A stretch of DNA of 64,000 bases. It comes from JBJYKD01 sp049310025 (GTDB taxonomy: Bacteria > Bacillota > Thermosediminibacteria > Thermosediminibacterales > Tepidanaerobacteraceae). The stretch spans positions 1 to 64,000 of the forward strand of contig NZ_JBJYKD010000003.1 of assembly GCF_049310025.1 (NCBI RefSeq), given 5' to 3'. How positions within the stretch are numbered: the stretch's first letter is position 1; each line of letters starts with the position of its first letter. The position numbers were made by a program, and so were the translations under genes. Below the pieces are notes generated by a model. It did not search any database. It saw only the letters and a program-made list of their open reading frames with translations, and had not been told where the DNA came from. Positions 41,039 to 49,965 of the stretch are shown in pieces.

Positions 41039-43684
41039 ATGGCTAAAAAATACGTCTACAGTTTCAAAGAAGGAAGAGCAGAAATGAAAAGCCTTCTCGG
41101 CGGTAAGGGAGCAAACCTGGCCGAGATGGTGCACATCGGGTTGCCGGTGCCCATGGGATTTACGGTTACCACCGAAGCTTGCCTGCGCTATTACGAAGAG
41201 GGTGAGAAAATCTCCGACGAAATACTGGCTCAGATCTTTGAGGCATTGGAAAATCTGGAAAAGGACATGGGCAAAAAGCTCGGCGACCCCCGGGACCCCT
41301 TGCTGGTGTCGGTCAGATCCGGGGCGGTTATCTCGATGCCCGGCATGATGGATACCATTTTAAATTTGGGTCTCAACGACCAGAGCGTGCAGGGGCTTGC
41401 CGGAGTTACCGGAAACGAGCGTTTTGCCTATGACAGCTACCGCCGTTTTATCCAGATGTTTGGAAATGTGGTGCTCGGCATTGAACATGACAAGTTCGAA
41501 GCCATCATAGATTCCGTTAAACAGAAGAAAAATGTTACCCTTGACACAGAACTGGAGGCTTCCGACTGGAAGGAAGTCATCAGGTCTTATAAAGAGATGA
41601 TAAAGGAAGAAATAGACAGAGATTTCCCGCAGGATCCGAAGGAGCAGCTGTTGATGGCTGTCGAAGCCGTTTTTAAATCCTGGAACAACCAGAGGGCCAA
41701 AGTATACAGGAGGATAAATAAGATTCCGGACACACTGGGAACCGCCGTCAATGTTCAGACCATGGTCTTCGGCAACAAGGGAGACGATTCCGGGACGGGC
41801 GTGGCTTTTACGAGAAATCCATCCACCGGCGAGAAAAAGGTCTACGGCGAGTTCCTCTTGAACGCGCAGGGTGAGGATGTGGTGGCCGGCATAAGGACGC
41901 CGAAGAACATTTCCGAACTTGAAAGCGTCATGCCGGAAGTGTATGAGCAATTTACCAACGTATGCAAGCTTCTGGAAAATCATTACAGGGACATGCAGGA
42001 TATAGAATTCACCGTTGAAAACGGAAGGCTTTATATGCTCCAGACCCGTAGCGGCAAGCGGACCGCCCAGGCAGCCGTTAAAATCGCGGTGGACATGGTG
42101 AAGGAAGGCCTCATAAGCAAGGAAGAGGCACTGCTGCGGGTCTCGCCGGACCAGGTGGTGTCGCTCCTTCACAGGAGAATAGACCCCGATGCCAAAGTGG
42201 AGATTATAGCCAAGGGCTTGCCCGCGTCCCCCGGAGCAGGTTCGGGCCATGTGGTCTTTGACCCCGATGAGGCAGAAGCCCTTGGGTCCCAGGGCCAGAA
42301 GGTCATCCTGGTGAGGACCGAGACGACGCCCGATGACATTCACGGCATAGTTATGGCCCAGGGAGTGCTAACCAGCCGGGGTGGAATGACAAGCCACGCA
42401 GCGGTGGTGGCGCGCGGCATGGGCAAGCCATGCGTATGCGGATGCGACGCTATAAGAATCGATCCGGAAAAAGAAGAATTTACGGTGGGGAATCTGGTCG
42501 TCAAAAAAGGTGACGTAATAACCATTGACGGCGCCACCGGGCAGGTCATGCTGGGCGACGTGCCGATGATAGACCCGGTGTTATCCGAAGAATTTAAGGA
42601 GCTCTTAAAATGGGCCGACGAAGTGAGAAGGCTTTCCGTCAGGGCCAATGCGGATACACCGCTTGACGCCAAAGCGGCCAGGGAATTCGGCGCCGAGGGT
42701 ATAGGTCTCTGCAGGACCGAGCACATGTTCATGGCTCAGGACCGGTTGCCGGTGGTCCAGGAGATGATTATGGCCGAAACCAAAGAAGAAAGAGAAAAGG
42801 CGCTGGCAAGGCTGCTGCCCTTCCAGCAGGAAGATTTTGAAGGCATACTGGAAGCCATGGAAGGTCTGCCCGTTACCATAAGGCTTCTGGACCCGCCTCT
42901 GCATGAATTTCTGCCCAACGCCGAGGAGCTTATCACCGAGATTGCGGAATTAAAGGCCGGTGGAAATACAAAAGAGCTTCAAAAGAAACAGGAAATGCTG
43001 AAAAAAGTCAGGGCTTTAAGCGAATTTAACCCGATGCTGGGATTGAGAGGATGCCGCCTGGGGCTCATGTATCCGGAGATATACGCCATGCAGGTGAGGG
43101 CCATATTTAAGGCCGCCTGTAAACTTGCAAAACGAGGCGTAAAAGTGGAACCTGAAGTGGAGATCCCGCTGGTGGGCCATGAAAATGAGCTCAAAGTAAT
43201 GAGGGAACTGGTGGAGAAAACCGCCGCAGCCGTTATGGAGGAGGAAGGCATAAATGTTCCCTACAGGATCGGAACGATGATTGAAATCCCAAGAGCCTGC
43301 GTCACCGCCGACGAGATAGCAAAACATGCGGATTTCTTCTCCTTTGGGACCAACGACCTGACCCAGACCACTTTTGGTTTCAGCAGGGACGATGCGGAAG
43401 CGAAATTCCTGCCCCATTACATAAATGAAAAAATACTGACGGAGGATCCTTTCATCGTCCTTGACAGAAAAGGTGTTGGGGCCTTGATGAAGATGGCGGT
43501 AAAATCCGGCCGTGAAGTGAACCCGGATCTTCTTGTAGGTATTTGCGGCGAGCACGGGGGAGAGCCCAGCTCGGTAGAATTCTGCCACATGATCGGGTTA
43601 AACTACGTAAGCTGTTCTCCTTACAGAGTGCCCGTGGCAAGGCTCGCCGCCGCCCAGGCTCAACTGAAAGAAAAGATAAAGTAA
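41039..43684 (+). CDS. ppdK: pyruvate, phosphate dikinase
   Basis: The 881-residue enzyme interconverts pyruvate + ATP + Pi with PEP + AMP + PPi. The N-terminal ATP-grasp domain includes LLGGKGANLAEM and SVRSGAVISMPGMMDT. The swivelling phosphohistidine domain has RGGMTSHAAVVARGMGKPCV, with the regulated Thr beside Ser-His. The C-terminal PEP/pyruvate TIM barrel includes GLCRTEHMF, GLRGCRLG and FSFGTNDLTQTTFG. It lies in the operon with its regulator, an arrangement fitting gluconeogenesis or PPi-linked glycolysis in anaerobes. Confidence 0.98.
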   Translation: MAKKYVYSFKEGRAEMKSLLGGKGANLAEMVHIGLPVPMGFTVTTEACLRYYEEGEKISDEILAQIFEALENLEKDMGKKLGDPRDPLLVSVRSGAVISMPGMMDTILNLGLNDQSVQGLAGVTGNERFAYDSYRRFIQMFGNVVLGIEHDKFEAIIDSVKQKKNVTLDTELEASDWKEVIRSYKEMIKEEIDRDFPQDPKEQLLMAVEAVFKSWNNQRAKVYRRINKIPDTLGTAVNVQTMVFGNKGDDSGTGVAFTRNPSTGEKKVYGEFLLNAQGEDVVAGIRTPKNISELESVMPEVYEQFTNVCKLLENHYRDMQDIEFTVENGRLYMLQTRSGKRTAQAAVKIAVDMVKEGLISKEEALLRVSPDQVVSLLHRRIDPDAKVEIIAKGLPASPGAGSGHVVFDPDEAEALGSQGQKVILVRTETTPDDIHGIVMAQGVLTSRGGMTSHAAVVARGMGKPCVCGCDAIRIDPEKEEFTVGNLVVKKGDVITIDGATGQVMLGDVPMIDPVLSEEFKELLKWADEVRRLSVRANADTPLDAKAAREFGAEGIGLCRTEHMFMAQDRLPVVQEMIMAETKEEREKALARLLPFQQEDFEGILEAMEGLPVTIRLLDPPLHEFLPNAEELITEIAELKAGGNTKELQKKQEMLKKVRALSEFNPMLGLRGCRLGLMYPEIYAMQVRAIFKAACKLAKRGVKVEPEVEIPLVGHENELKVMRELVEKTAAAVMEEEGINVPYRIGTMIEIPRACVTADEIAKHADFFSFGTNDLTQTTFGFSRDDAEAKFLPHYINEKILTEDPFIVLDRKGVGALMKMAVKSGREVNPDLLVGICGEHGGEPSSVEFCHMIGLNYVSCSPYRVPVARLAAAQAQLKEKIK

Positions 43685-43691
43685 TTAGATA

Positions 43692-43717
43692 AAGAGGCGA
43701 ATACCGCCTCTTTTTTA
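43692..43717 (+). terminator. intrinsic terminator after ppdK
   Basis: AAGAGGCG (43692-43699) and CGCCTCTT (43705-43712) pair perfectly and lead into TTTTTT. Confidence 0.88.
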
Positions 43718-43807
43718 ATTGTGGATGCATGCGGTTGAGAGCAGCGTGCACTCAAATTTTGGGCGCTCCTGATTTTTGGGGTGCGAAATATAAAAACTAC
43801 AGAGGAG

Positions 43808-43836
43808 AGAGGAAAAATAAAAAAAGTATAGAATAA
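43808..43836 (+). promoter_or_regulatory. candidate sigma-H promoter upstream of dgt
   Basis: AGAGGAAAA (43808-43816), 11 bases and ATAGAATAA (43828-43836) match the B. subtilis sigma-H consensus RnAGGAwWW-N11/12-RnnGAATww. The region is A/G-rich, which raises the chance of a random match. It lies 32 bases before the dgt start. Confidence 0.5.
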
Positions 43837-43868
43837 ATATATGAAATTTAAACGGGGGATGGTCTTAA

Positions 43869-44870
43869 ATGAATTTTAGAGAAAGAACCGAGGAATTGGA
43901 AAGGAAGAACCTTTCCCCGTATGCGGTCTTAAGTTCGCAAAGTAAGGGCAGGCGGGTTCCTGAGGAAAAATGCAGCGTGAGGACCGATTTTCAAAGAGAT
44001 AGGGACAGGATTCTCCATTCAAAGGCTTTCAGACGGCTGAAGCACAAAACCCAGGTGTTCATATCCCCGGAAGGGGATCACTACAGGACCAGACTCACTC
44101 ATACACTGGAAGTGGCGCAAATAGCGAGGACGATAGCAAGAGCCCTGCGGTTAAATGAAGACCTGACCGAAGCCATAGCCCTGGGCCACGACCTGGGGCA
44201 TACGCCCTTCGGTCACACGGGGGAGGATGTCTTAAACGGGCTGATGAAAGCGGGCTTCAGACACGAAGAGCAAAGCCTGCGGGTGGTTGATGTCCTGGAA
44301 CAGGGCAAAGGGCTTAATTTAACCTGGGAAGTGCGGGATGGAATATTGAATCACACCAGCAGGGGCAGCCCCCAAACCCTTGAAGGCCAGGCGGTAAGGA
44401 TTTCGGACTGGATCGCATATATAAACCACGATATCGATGATGCGCTAAGGGCCGGCATACTTGAACCGGACGACCTGCCGGCCGACATTATACAAATTCT
44501 GGGCAAAACGCATGCCGACCGGATAGATACCATGATAAAAGATGTAATTATGGAGAGCATTGATAAACCCTTTGTAAAAATGAGCCAAAGGGTGTATGAG
44601 GCGACCGCCGGTCTCAGGGAGTTCATGTTTAAAAAGGTGTACGTAGGTTCCAGCGCCAAGGCTCAGGAGAAAAAAGCGAAGATCATGTTGAAACTTCTTT
44701 TTCAATATTTTATGGACCACCCTGATTTTTTACCTCCGGAGTTTAACAAAATTGCTGAAAAGGAGGGAATTGAAAGGGGAGTATGCGACTATATTGCTGG
44801 CATGACCGACAGTTTCGCCCTGGCCAAGTTTAAAGAGCTGTTCATGCCATCTTCCTGGGCGGTCCTATGA
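43869..44870 (+). CDS. dgt: dGTP triphosphohydrolase-like HD protein
   Basis: The 333-residue HD-domain protein shows FRRLKHKTQVFISPEGDHYRTRLTHTLEV and ALGHDLGHTPFGHTGEDVL, the metal-binding HD motif of dGTPase type 2 family members. It would hydrolyse dNTPs to deoxynucleoside and triphosphate. It precedes dnaG and rpoD, a grouping often seen in clostridia. ATG 43869 follows ACGGGGGATG. Confidence 0.92.
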   Translation: MNFRERTEELERKNLSPYAVLSSQSKGRRVPEEKCSVRTDFQRDRDRILHSKAFRRLKHKTQVFISPEGDHYRTRLTHTLEVAQIARTIARALRLNEDLTEAIALGHDLGHTPFGHTGEDVLNGLMKAGFRHEEQSLRVVDVLEQGKGLNLTWEVRDGILNHTSRGSPQTLEGQAVRISDWIAYINHDIDDALRAGILEPDDLPADIIQILGKTHADRIDTMIKDVIMESIDKPFVKMSQRVYEATAGLREFMFKKVYVGSSAKAQEKKAKIMLKLLFQYFMDHPDFLPPEFNKIAEKEGIERGVCDYIAGMTDSFALAKFKELFMPSSWAVL

Positions 44871-44901
44871 AAAAAATTGTCAACAATTTTGCGCGTAAAA
44901 A

Positions 44902-44931
44902 GAAGGAATATTAGATATTAACGTAGAATAA
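44902..44931 (+). promoter_or_regulatory. candidate sigma-H promoter upstream of dnaG-rpoD
   Basis: GAAGGAATA (44902-44910), 12 bases and GTAGAATAA (44923-44931) match the sigma-H consensus fully. In B. subtilis the rpoD operon is known to have a sigma-H promoter, so the location supports the match. No experiment backs this here. Confidence 0.58.
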
Positions 44932-45038
44932 TGTGTATGGAAAAATAAATGGGAGGAGAAGAAGCTTTTTATCGTAATTTAAGGCTTTGAACTGGACTCC
45001 TCTTTTAAAGGCCGGGGAGATTTTTTTTAAGCCGGGTG

Positions 45039-46865
45039 ATGCGGGTGGGGTTATATTCTGATGAGATAATCAGGGAAATTCAATCAAGAGCGGATATCGT
45101 AGAAATTGTTTCGGAGTACGTTTCTCTGCAAAAACGCGGCGAAAATTATGTAGGTCTTTGCCCTTTTCATTCGGAAAAAACTCCTTCGTTTAACGTAAGC
45201 CCGGGAAAGCAGCTGTTTTACTGTTTTGGATGCGGCATAGGCGGAAATGTGTATACTTTTTTAATGAAAAAGGAGAACCTGAGTTTTCCGGAAGCCGTAA
45301 GATGGCTGGCGGAAAGACTGGGTATAAAGCTGCCGGGCAAACTCGACCATGAGATGTCCGAGAAATTCAGGGAAAGGCTCTGCCTTCTACAGGTCAATCG
45401 CATGGCTGCGGAGTTTTTTCATCACAATTTGCTAAACACCGCAGAGGGCCGGCGGGCACTTCGGTATCTTGATGAGAGGGGAGTTACGGCCGATACCATT
45501 GAAGCCTTTTACCTTGGCTATGCGTTACCGGCTTGGGACGGATTAATCAGGTTTGCGAGGTCGAGGGGGCTGGAGGTGAGCCACCTCGAAAAGGCGGGCC
45601 TGGTTATACCGAGAAAGGATAACAGCGGATATTACGATAGATTTAGAGACAGAATTATTTTTCCTATAGAGGATTCGGCCAGAAATATTATCGGGTTCGG
45701 GGGAAGGGTGATAGACCACGGCGAACCCAAGTATTTAAATTCGCCGGAAACACCTGTTTTTTCCAAGGGCAAAAACCTCTATGCCCTGTCGAAGATAAAA
45801 AAAGACCCCGAACTGGATGTTATAGTGGTCGAAGGCTATATGGATTGCATTTCACTTCATCAAAGCGGATTTACCCAGACAGTGGCTTCTCTGGGCACAG
45901 CTCTGACCGGGGAACAGGCAAATACGTTGAAAAGGTTCTCAAAAGGAGTGGTCCTGGCTTATGATGCCGACAGCGCAGGCCAGGCCGCGACACTGAGAGG
46001 GATGGACATACTTGCCAGGGAGGGCTTGAGGGTCAAGATCCTCCGGCTGCCCGAGGGTAAGGACCCCGACGAGTTTATTCGCCTCAGGGGGAGGAAAGCC
46101 TTCCAGGAGCAATTGACAAAAGCCATCGACCTGGTGAGTTTCAAACTTGACCTGGCCAGGAATGGTCTGGATATCAAGACTCCCGACGGCAAGTTGCGAT
46201 TTTTAAAGAAATCCGTAGAGATTTTGTCGGTGCTGAAAGACGAACTGGAAAGGGAGGTATATGTCCAGAAACTTGCAGAAGAATTAAATATCCCGGCTAA
46301 AACCATAAAGGATGAAATAAAGAAGAGAGAATTTCCAGACACTGGATTTAAGTATAAAAACAGGCAAACAAGGGATAATAATAAAGAATTTAGCAAAATA
46401 TTACCAGTAAAGGGCTTTTATAAAGCAGAGAGGGATATCTTAAAACTGCTGATTGAAAATGAAATTGCCAGAAGAAAAATAATAAAAGATCTTGTTCCGG
46501 CACATTTTATCGGTAAAAATACCAGAAAAATCGCCCAGGTGGTTTTTGAGATCATAAACAGGGGCCAGAACGTAACGGTTTCGGACTTGTTCAACTATCT
46601 GGATGACGAGAGTGCCGCGGAACTTTCAAAAATTCTCGTGGAAAAAGTGGAATTTCAGAATGATGACATGATAGATTCCCTGATAAGGAAAGTCAAAGAG
46701 GGCTATCTAAAAGTTGCCATAAGACAGGTGCGCGAACAAATAAAAAAGGCGGAGACCGTCGGTGAAAGAGAGGAGACCATAAATCTTTTGAACACTTACC
46801 AGAAGCTTAAATCCGAAATGAATCAATTAAAGGCATATTTAACTCCAGGGAAGGGGGGAATATGA
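45039..46865 (+). CDS. dnaG: DNA primase
   Basis: The 608-residue primase has the CHC2 zinc motif in GLCPFHSEKTPSF and FYCFGCGIGG, the TOPRIM catalytic core with VVEGYMDCISLHQSG and LAYDADSAGQAA, and a C-terminal DnaB-binding helical region. It lies four bases overlapping rpoD, the classic macromolecular-synthesis arrangement. The exact start is uncertain: GTG 45036, ATG 45039 and GTG 45045 are all near a weak site. Confidence 0.96.
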   Translation: MRVGLYSDEIIREIQSRADIVEIVSEYVSLQKRGENYVGLCPFHSEKTPSFNVSPGKQLFYCFGCGIGGNVYTFLMKKENLSFPEAVRWLAERLGIKLPGKLDHEMSEKFRERLCLLQVNRMAAEFFHHNLLNTAEGRRALRYLDERGVTADTIEAFYLGYALPAWDGLIRFARSRGLEVSHLEKAGLVIPRKDNSGYYDRFRDRIIFPIEDSARNIIGFGGRVIDHGEPKYLNSPETPVFSKGKNLYALSKIKKDPELDVIVVEGYMDCISLHQSGFTQTVASLGTALTGEQANTLKRFSKGVVLAYDADSAGQAATLRGMDILAREGLRVKILRLPEGKDPDEFIRLRGRKAFQEQLTKAIDLVSFKLDLARNGLDIKTPDGKLRFLKKSVEILSVLKDELEREVYVQKLAEELNIPAKTIKDEIKKREFPDTGFKYKNRQTRDNNKEFSKILPVKGFYKAERDILKLLIENEIARRKIIKDLVPAHFIGKNTRKIAQVVFEIINRGQNVTVSDLFNYLDDESAAELSKILVEKVEFQNDDMIDSLIRKVKEGYLKVAIRQVREQIKKAETVGEREETINLLNTYQKLKSEMNQLKAYLTPGKGGI

Positions 46866-47992
46866 TGGCAAAAGAAAAAAATCCGTCTGGCAGGGAAAAT
46901 GAAAAGAAACCGCAGGGCGATAAAATGAAAGCGGTAAAGGAACTCATTGAAAAGGGCAAGAGAAACGGCGTGCTTACCTATAAAGAAATTATGGATACTC
47001 TCGAAGACATCGAAGACCTCGATGTAGACCAGATCGACAAAATCTACGAGTCCTTTGAAGAGATGGGCATTGAGGTAATCAACGATGCCGACGACATTCC
47101 TGAAGAAGTTTCACTGGAAGAAATTCCCGAAGAGGAAATAGATCTTTCGGTCCCCGAGGGTGTTGCGATAGACGATCCCGTCAGGATGTACTTAAAAGAA
47201 ATAGGCAAGGTGCCTTTGCTTTCCGCGGAAGAGGAAATTGAACTGGCCAAGCGGATAGAAAAAGGTGACAAGGAGGCAAAAAGGCGGCTGGCGGAGGCCA
47301 ATTTGAGGCTGGTGGTAAGCATTGCAAAGAAATACGTGGGAAGGGGAATGCTTTTTTTAGACCTCATTCAGGAAGGCAATCTGGGCCTCATCAAGGCCGT
47401 TGAAAAATTCGATTATCGAAAGGGATATAAGTTCAGCACGTATGCCACCTGGTGGATAAGACAGGCAATTACCAGGGCCATCGCCGACCAGGCCAGGACC
47501 ATACGCATTCCTGTCCATATGGTGGAAACAATAAACAAGCTCATAAGGGTGTCAAGGCAGCTCCTGCAGGAATTGGGGCGTGAACCTTTGCCGGAGGAAA
47601 TTGCCGAAGAGATGGAAATACCGGTGGAAAAGGTGCGCGAAATAATGAAGATAGCGCAGGAACCGGTCTCGCTGGAGACGCCCATTGGTGAGGAAGAAGA
47701 TAGTCACCTGGGGGACTTCATCCCCGACGAGGACGCTCAGGCTCCGGCCGACGCCGCGGCCTACCTGCTTTTAAAAGAACAGCTGGAGGATGTTTTGGAA
47801 ACTCTTACGCCGAGAGAGGAAAAAGTTTTAAGGCTGAGGTTTGGCCTGGACGACGGCAAACCCAGAACTCTGGAAGAAGTTGGTCAGGTATTTGGAGTCA
47901 CCCGGGAGAGGATCCGCCAAATTGAAGCCAAGGCTTTGAGAAAGCTTCGCCATCCCAGCAGGAGCAAAAAGCTGAAGGATTTTCTCGAGTAG
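46865..47992 (+). CDS. rpoD: RNA polymerase primary sigma factor (sigma-A)
   Basis: The 375-residue sigma-70 factor has region 1.1 (KELIEKGKRNGVLTYKEIMDTLEDI) and region 1.2 (DPVRMYLKEIGKVPLLSAEEEI). Region 2 includes KFDYRKGYKFSTYATWWIRQAITRAI, and region 4 ends in VTRERIRQIEAKALRKLRHPSR. It directs housekeeping promoters such as those listed here. ATG 46862 is one codon earlier and also possible. A terminator follows the gene at once. Confidence 0.98.
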   Translation: MAKEKNPSGRENEKKPQGDKMKAVKELIEKGKRNGVLTYKEIMDTLEDIEDLDVDQIDKIYESFEEMGIEVINDADDIPEEVSLEEIPEEEIDLSVPEGVAIDDPVRMYLKEIGKVPLLSAEEEIELAKRIEKGDKEAKRRLAEANLRLVVSIAKKYVGRGMLFLDLIQEGNLGLIKAVEKFDYRKGYKFSTYATWWIRQAITRAIADQARTIRIPVHMVETINKLIRVSRQLLQELGREPLPEEIAEEMEIPVEKVREIMKIAQEPVSLETPIGEEEDSHLGDFIPDEDAQAPADAAAYLLLKEQLEDVLETLTPREEKVLRLRFGLDDGKPRTLEEVGQVFGVTRERIRQIEAKALRKLRHPSRSKKLKDFLE

Positions 47993-48000
47993 TTTTATTC

Positions 48001-48027
48001 AGTGGGGCTGTGTCTCCACTTTTTTAT
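48001..48027 (+). terminator. intrinsic terminator after rpoD
   Basis: AGTGGGG (48001-48007) pairs with CTCCACT (48014-48020), including one G-T pair, and is followed by TTTTTTATA. Confidence 0.75.
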
Positions 48028-48122
48028 ATACGTGGTTTCCTTTAATTAAATCATACGAATGTGTTTACCATTTTCTTTTTTCAAATGGCAAATTCATATA
48101 CGGGCTGGTAAGAGGTCGAGAG

Positions 48123-48806
48123 ATGGAGTTGGGAAAAAGACTTCAAACTGTTGCTTCACTGGTTCCAAAGGGGCATGTGGTGGCGGATATAGGGACCGAT
48201 CATGCACATCTTCCCATATACCTGATAACAAAAGGGATAAGCCCGAAAGTCATCGCCACCGAAATAAGGTGCGGGCCGTACAAAAAGGCGCTTGAAAATA
48301 TAAAAAAAGCCGGCCTTCAAAAAGTAATAGAACTTCGCCTGGGGGCTGGGCTTAAACCCATAAGCCCCGGTGAGGCAAGAACCGCCGTAATATCAGGAAT
48401 GGGCGGCGAGGCCATCATAGAGATCATAAAGGAATCAAGAGAAGTGGCCCTTTCGCTGGATTTTTTGATACTTCAGCCCATGAGGAACCAGGCGAACTTG
48501 CGAAGAGAACTATTTCAAATGGGGTTTAAAATAGAAAATGAAAATGTGATTGCCGAAGGAAAAAGGTTCTACGAGGTGCTGGTGGCAAGAAAGGCTTGTC
48601 AGGGCCGCTATGATGAAATCGATGTTGTGGTGGGGCCGGTATTGCGCCTGCAAAAAAACTCCACAGTCACCGATTATATAAAAGAGAGGATTTCAAGACT
48701 TGAAAGTCTGATAGAACTTTTAAAAAAAATGGAGACAGAAGCGGGCCGGGCGGCTCTGGAAAAGTATCAAAAAGAGTTGAATATCTTAAGGGAGGTCATC
48801 ACATGA
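48123..48806 (+). CDS. trmK: tRNA (adenine22-N1)-methyltransferase TrmK
   Basis: The 227-residue Rossmann methyltransferase has the SAM motif VADIGTDHAHLPIYL and the catalytic-loop region ISGMGGEAIIEII, as in B. subtilis TrmK (YqfN), followed by a C-terminal coiled-coil domain. It methylates A22 of tRNA. ATG 48123 follows AGAGGTCGAGAG. It overlaps the Nif3-like gene by four bases, as in Bacillus yqfN-yqfO. Confidence 0.94.
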   Translation: MELGKRLQTVASLVPKGHVVADIGTDHAHLPIYLITKGISPKVIATEIRCGPYKKALENIKKAGLQKVIELRLGAGLKPISPGEARTAVISGMGGEAIIEIIKESREVALSLDFLILQPMRNQANLRRELFQMGFKIENENVIAEGKRFYEVLVARKACQGRYDEIDVVVGPVLRLQKNSTVTDYIKERISRLESLIELLKKMETEAGRAALEKYQKELNILREVIT

Positions 48807-49915
48807 TTTCCTGTCAGACCGTTGCGCAAATAATAGAGAAACTCGCTCCGAAAAGACTGGCGCTGGAATGGGATAGTCCGGGGCTGGCGCTGGGGGACTT
48901 TTCAAAAAAGATTTCAAAAATTTTGCTTGCGTTGACGGTGACACCGGAGGTGATAGATTACGCTGCGGACAACGGCTTTGACATGGTGGTGTCCCACCAC
49001 CCCCTTTTGTTTAAGCCTTTGAAATCCCTGAGATGGGATTTGCCTTCCGGTAAAATTATTTACAGGGCCGTAAAGCACGATATTGCGGTCTACTCGGCTC
49101 ATACCAATCTGGATGTGGCGCAGGAGGGAGTAAACGACCTGCTGGCGAGGGTTCTGGAGTTGGAGAACGTGAGCGTGTTAAAGGAAACGGAACGGGAGGC
49201 ATTGAAAAAAATAGTGGTATTTGTGCCCCGAGGATACGAAGAAGCCGTGAGAACCGCCATGGGGGACGCGGGGGCAGGCTTTATAGGCAATTACAGTCAC
49301 TGCAGTTTTAATGTGGAAGGCGTGGGCACTTTTAAACCCCTGGAGGGAACAAATCCTTTTATAGGAAAAGCGGGCAGGCTGGAGCGGGTGGAAGAAACAA
49401 GGATTGAAACAGTCGTTCCCGAGAGCCTGGTAAAAAAGGTCATAAGTGCCATGCTCAGGGTTCATCCTTATGAGGAGGTAGCCTACGACATCTATCCGCT
49501 GGAAAACGCCGGCGGGACCTTTGGTCTCGGACGCCTCGGGTATCTGAAGAATTCAATGAGTTTGAGGGATTTTTGCGAGGTGTTAAAACGCAAACTGGGG
49601 GCCGGATTTTTACGAGTGGTTGGGGACTTATCCAGAGAGGTGTCAAAGGTGGCCCTGTGCGGCGGAGCCGGAGGTGATCTGGTCTCTGCGGCGGCTTTTT
49701 CGGGAGCGGACGTTTTTGTCACCGGAGACGTGAAATACCACGACGCAGAAGAAGCAAAGGCTTTAGGTCTTGCCGTTGTCGATGCGGGGCATTTTTCTAC
49801 GGAAAATCTCATGATGGGGGTGCTCGCCGACTTTTTGGCCAGAGAAACAGCCCTTTTGGGCGAAAAAATAGAGATAAAAATATATCCAGCCCAAGATCCT
49901 TTCAGGATTTTATGA
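48803..49915 (+). CDS. Nif3-like dinuclear metal-centre protein (YqfO type)
   Basis: The 370-residue protein has both halves of the Nif3 metal site (VVSHHPLLFKPLKSL, YSAHTNLDVAQEGVND, and DAGHFSTENLMM). Between them lies the YqfO-type insertion domain (about residues 125-230, resembling CutA/PII folds). Enzymatic role is not established for the family; hydrolase or metallochaperone roles have been suggested. It follows trmK with coupled translation. Confidence 0.93.
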   Translation: MISCQTVAQIIEKLAPKRLALEWDSPGLALGDFSKKISKILLALTVTPEVIDYAADNGFDMVVSHHPLLFKPLKSLRWDLPSGKIIYRAVKHDIAVYSAHTNLDVAQEGVNDLLARVLELENVSVLKETEREALKKIVVFVPRGYEEAVRTAMGDAGAGFIGNYSHCSFNVEGVGTFKPLEGTNPFIGKAGRLERVEETRIETVVPESLVKKVISAMLRVHPYEEVAYDIYPLENAGGTFGLGRLGYLKNSMSLRDFCEVLKRKLGAGFLRVVGDLSREVSKVALCGGAGGDLVSAAAFSGADVFVTGDVKYHDAEEAKALGLAVVDAGHFSTENLMMGVLADFLARETALLGEKIEIKIYPAQDPFRIL

Positions 49916-49943
49916 GAATAGGTGACTCCTATTCTCTTTTTTA
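49915..49943 (+). terminator. intrinsic terminator after the trmK operon
   Basis: AGAATAGG (49915-49922) and CCTATTCT (49928-49935) pair perfectly around TGACT and are followed by CTTTTTTATT. The stem starts at the last base of the stop codon. Confidence 0.85.
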
Positions 49944-49965
49944 TTAAGAAAAAGGAGGGGTGAAA

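Noticed and set aside
41360..42343. 327-codon minus-strand open frame within ppdK
   Set aside because: It is an antisense shadow of a fully conserved enzyme; composition reflects reverse-read PPDK codons.
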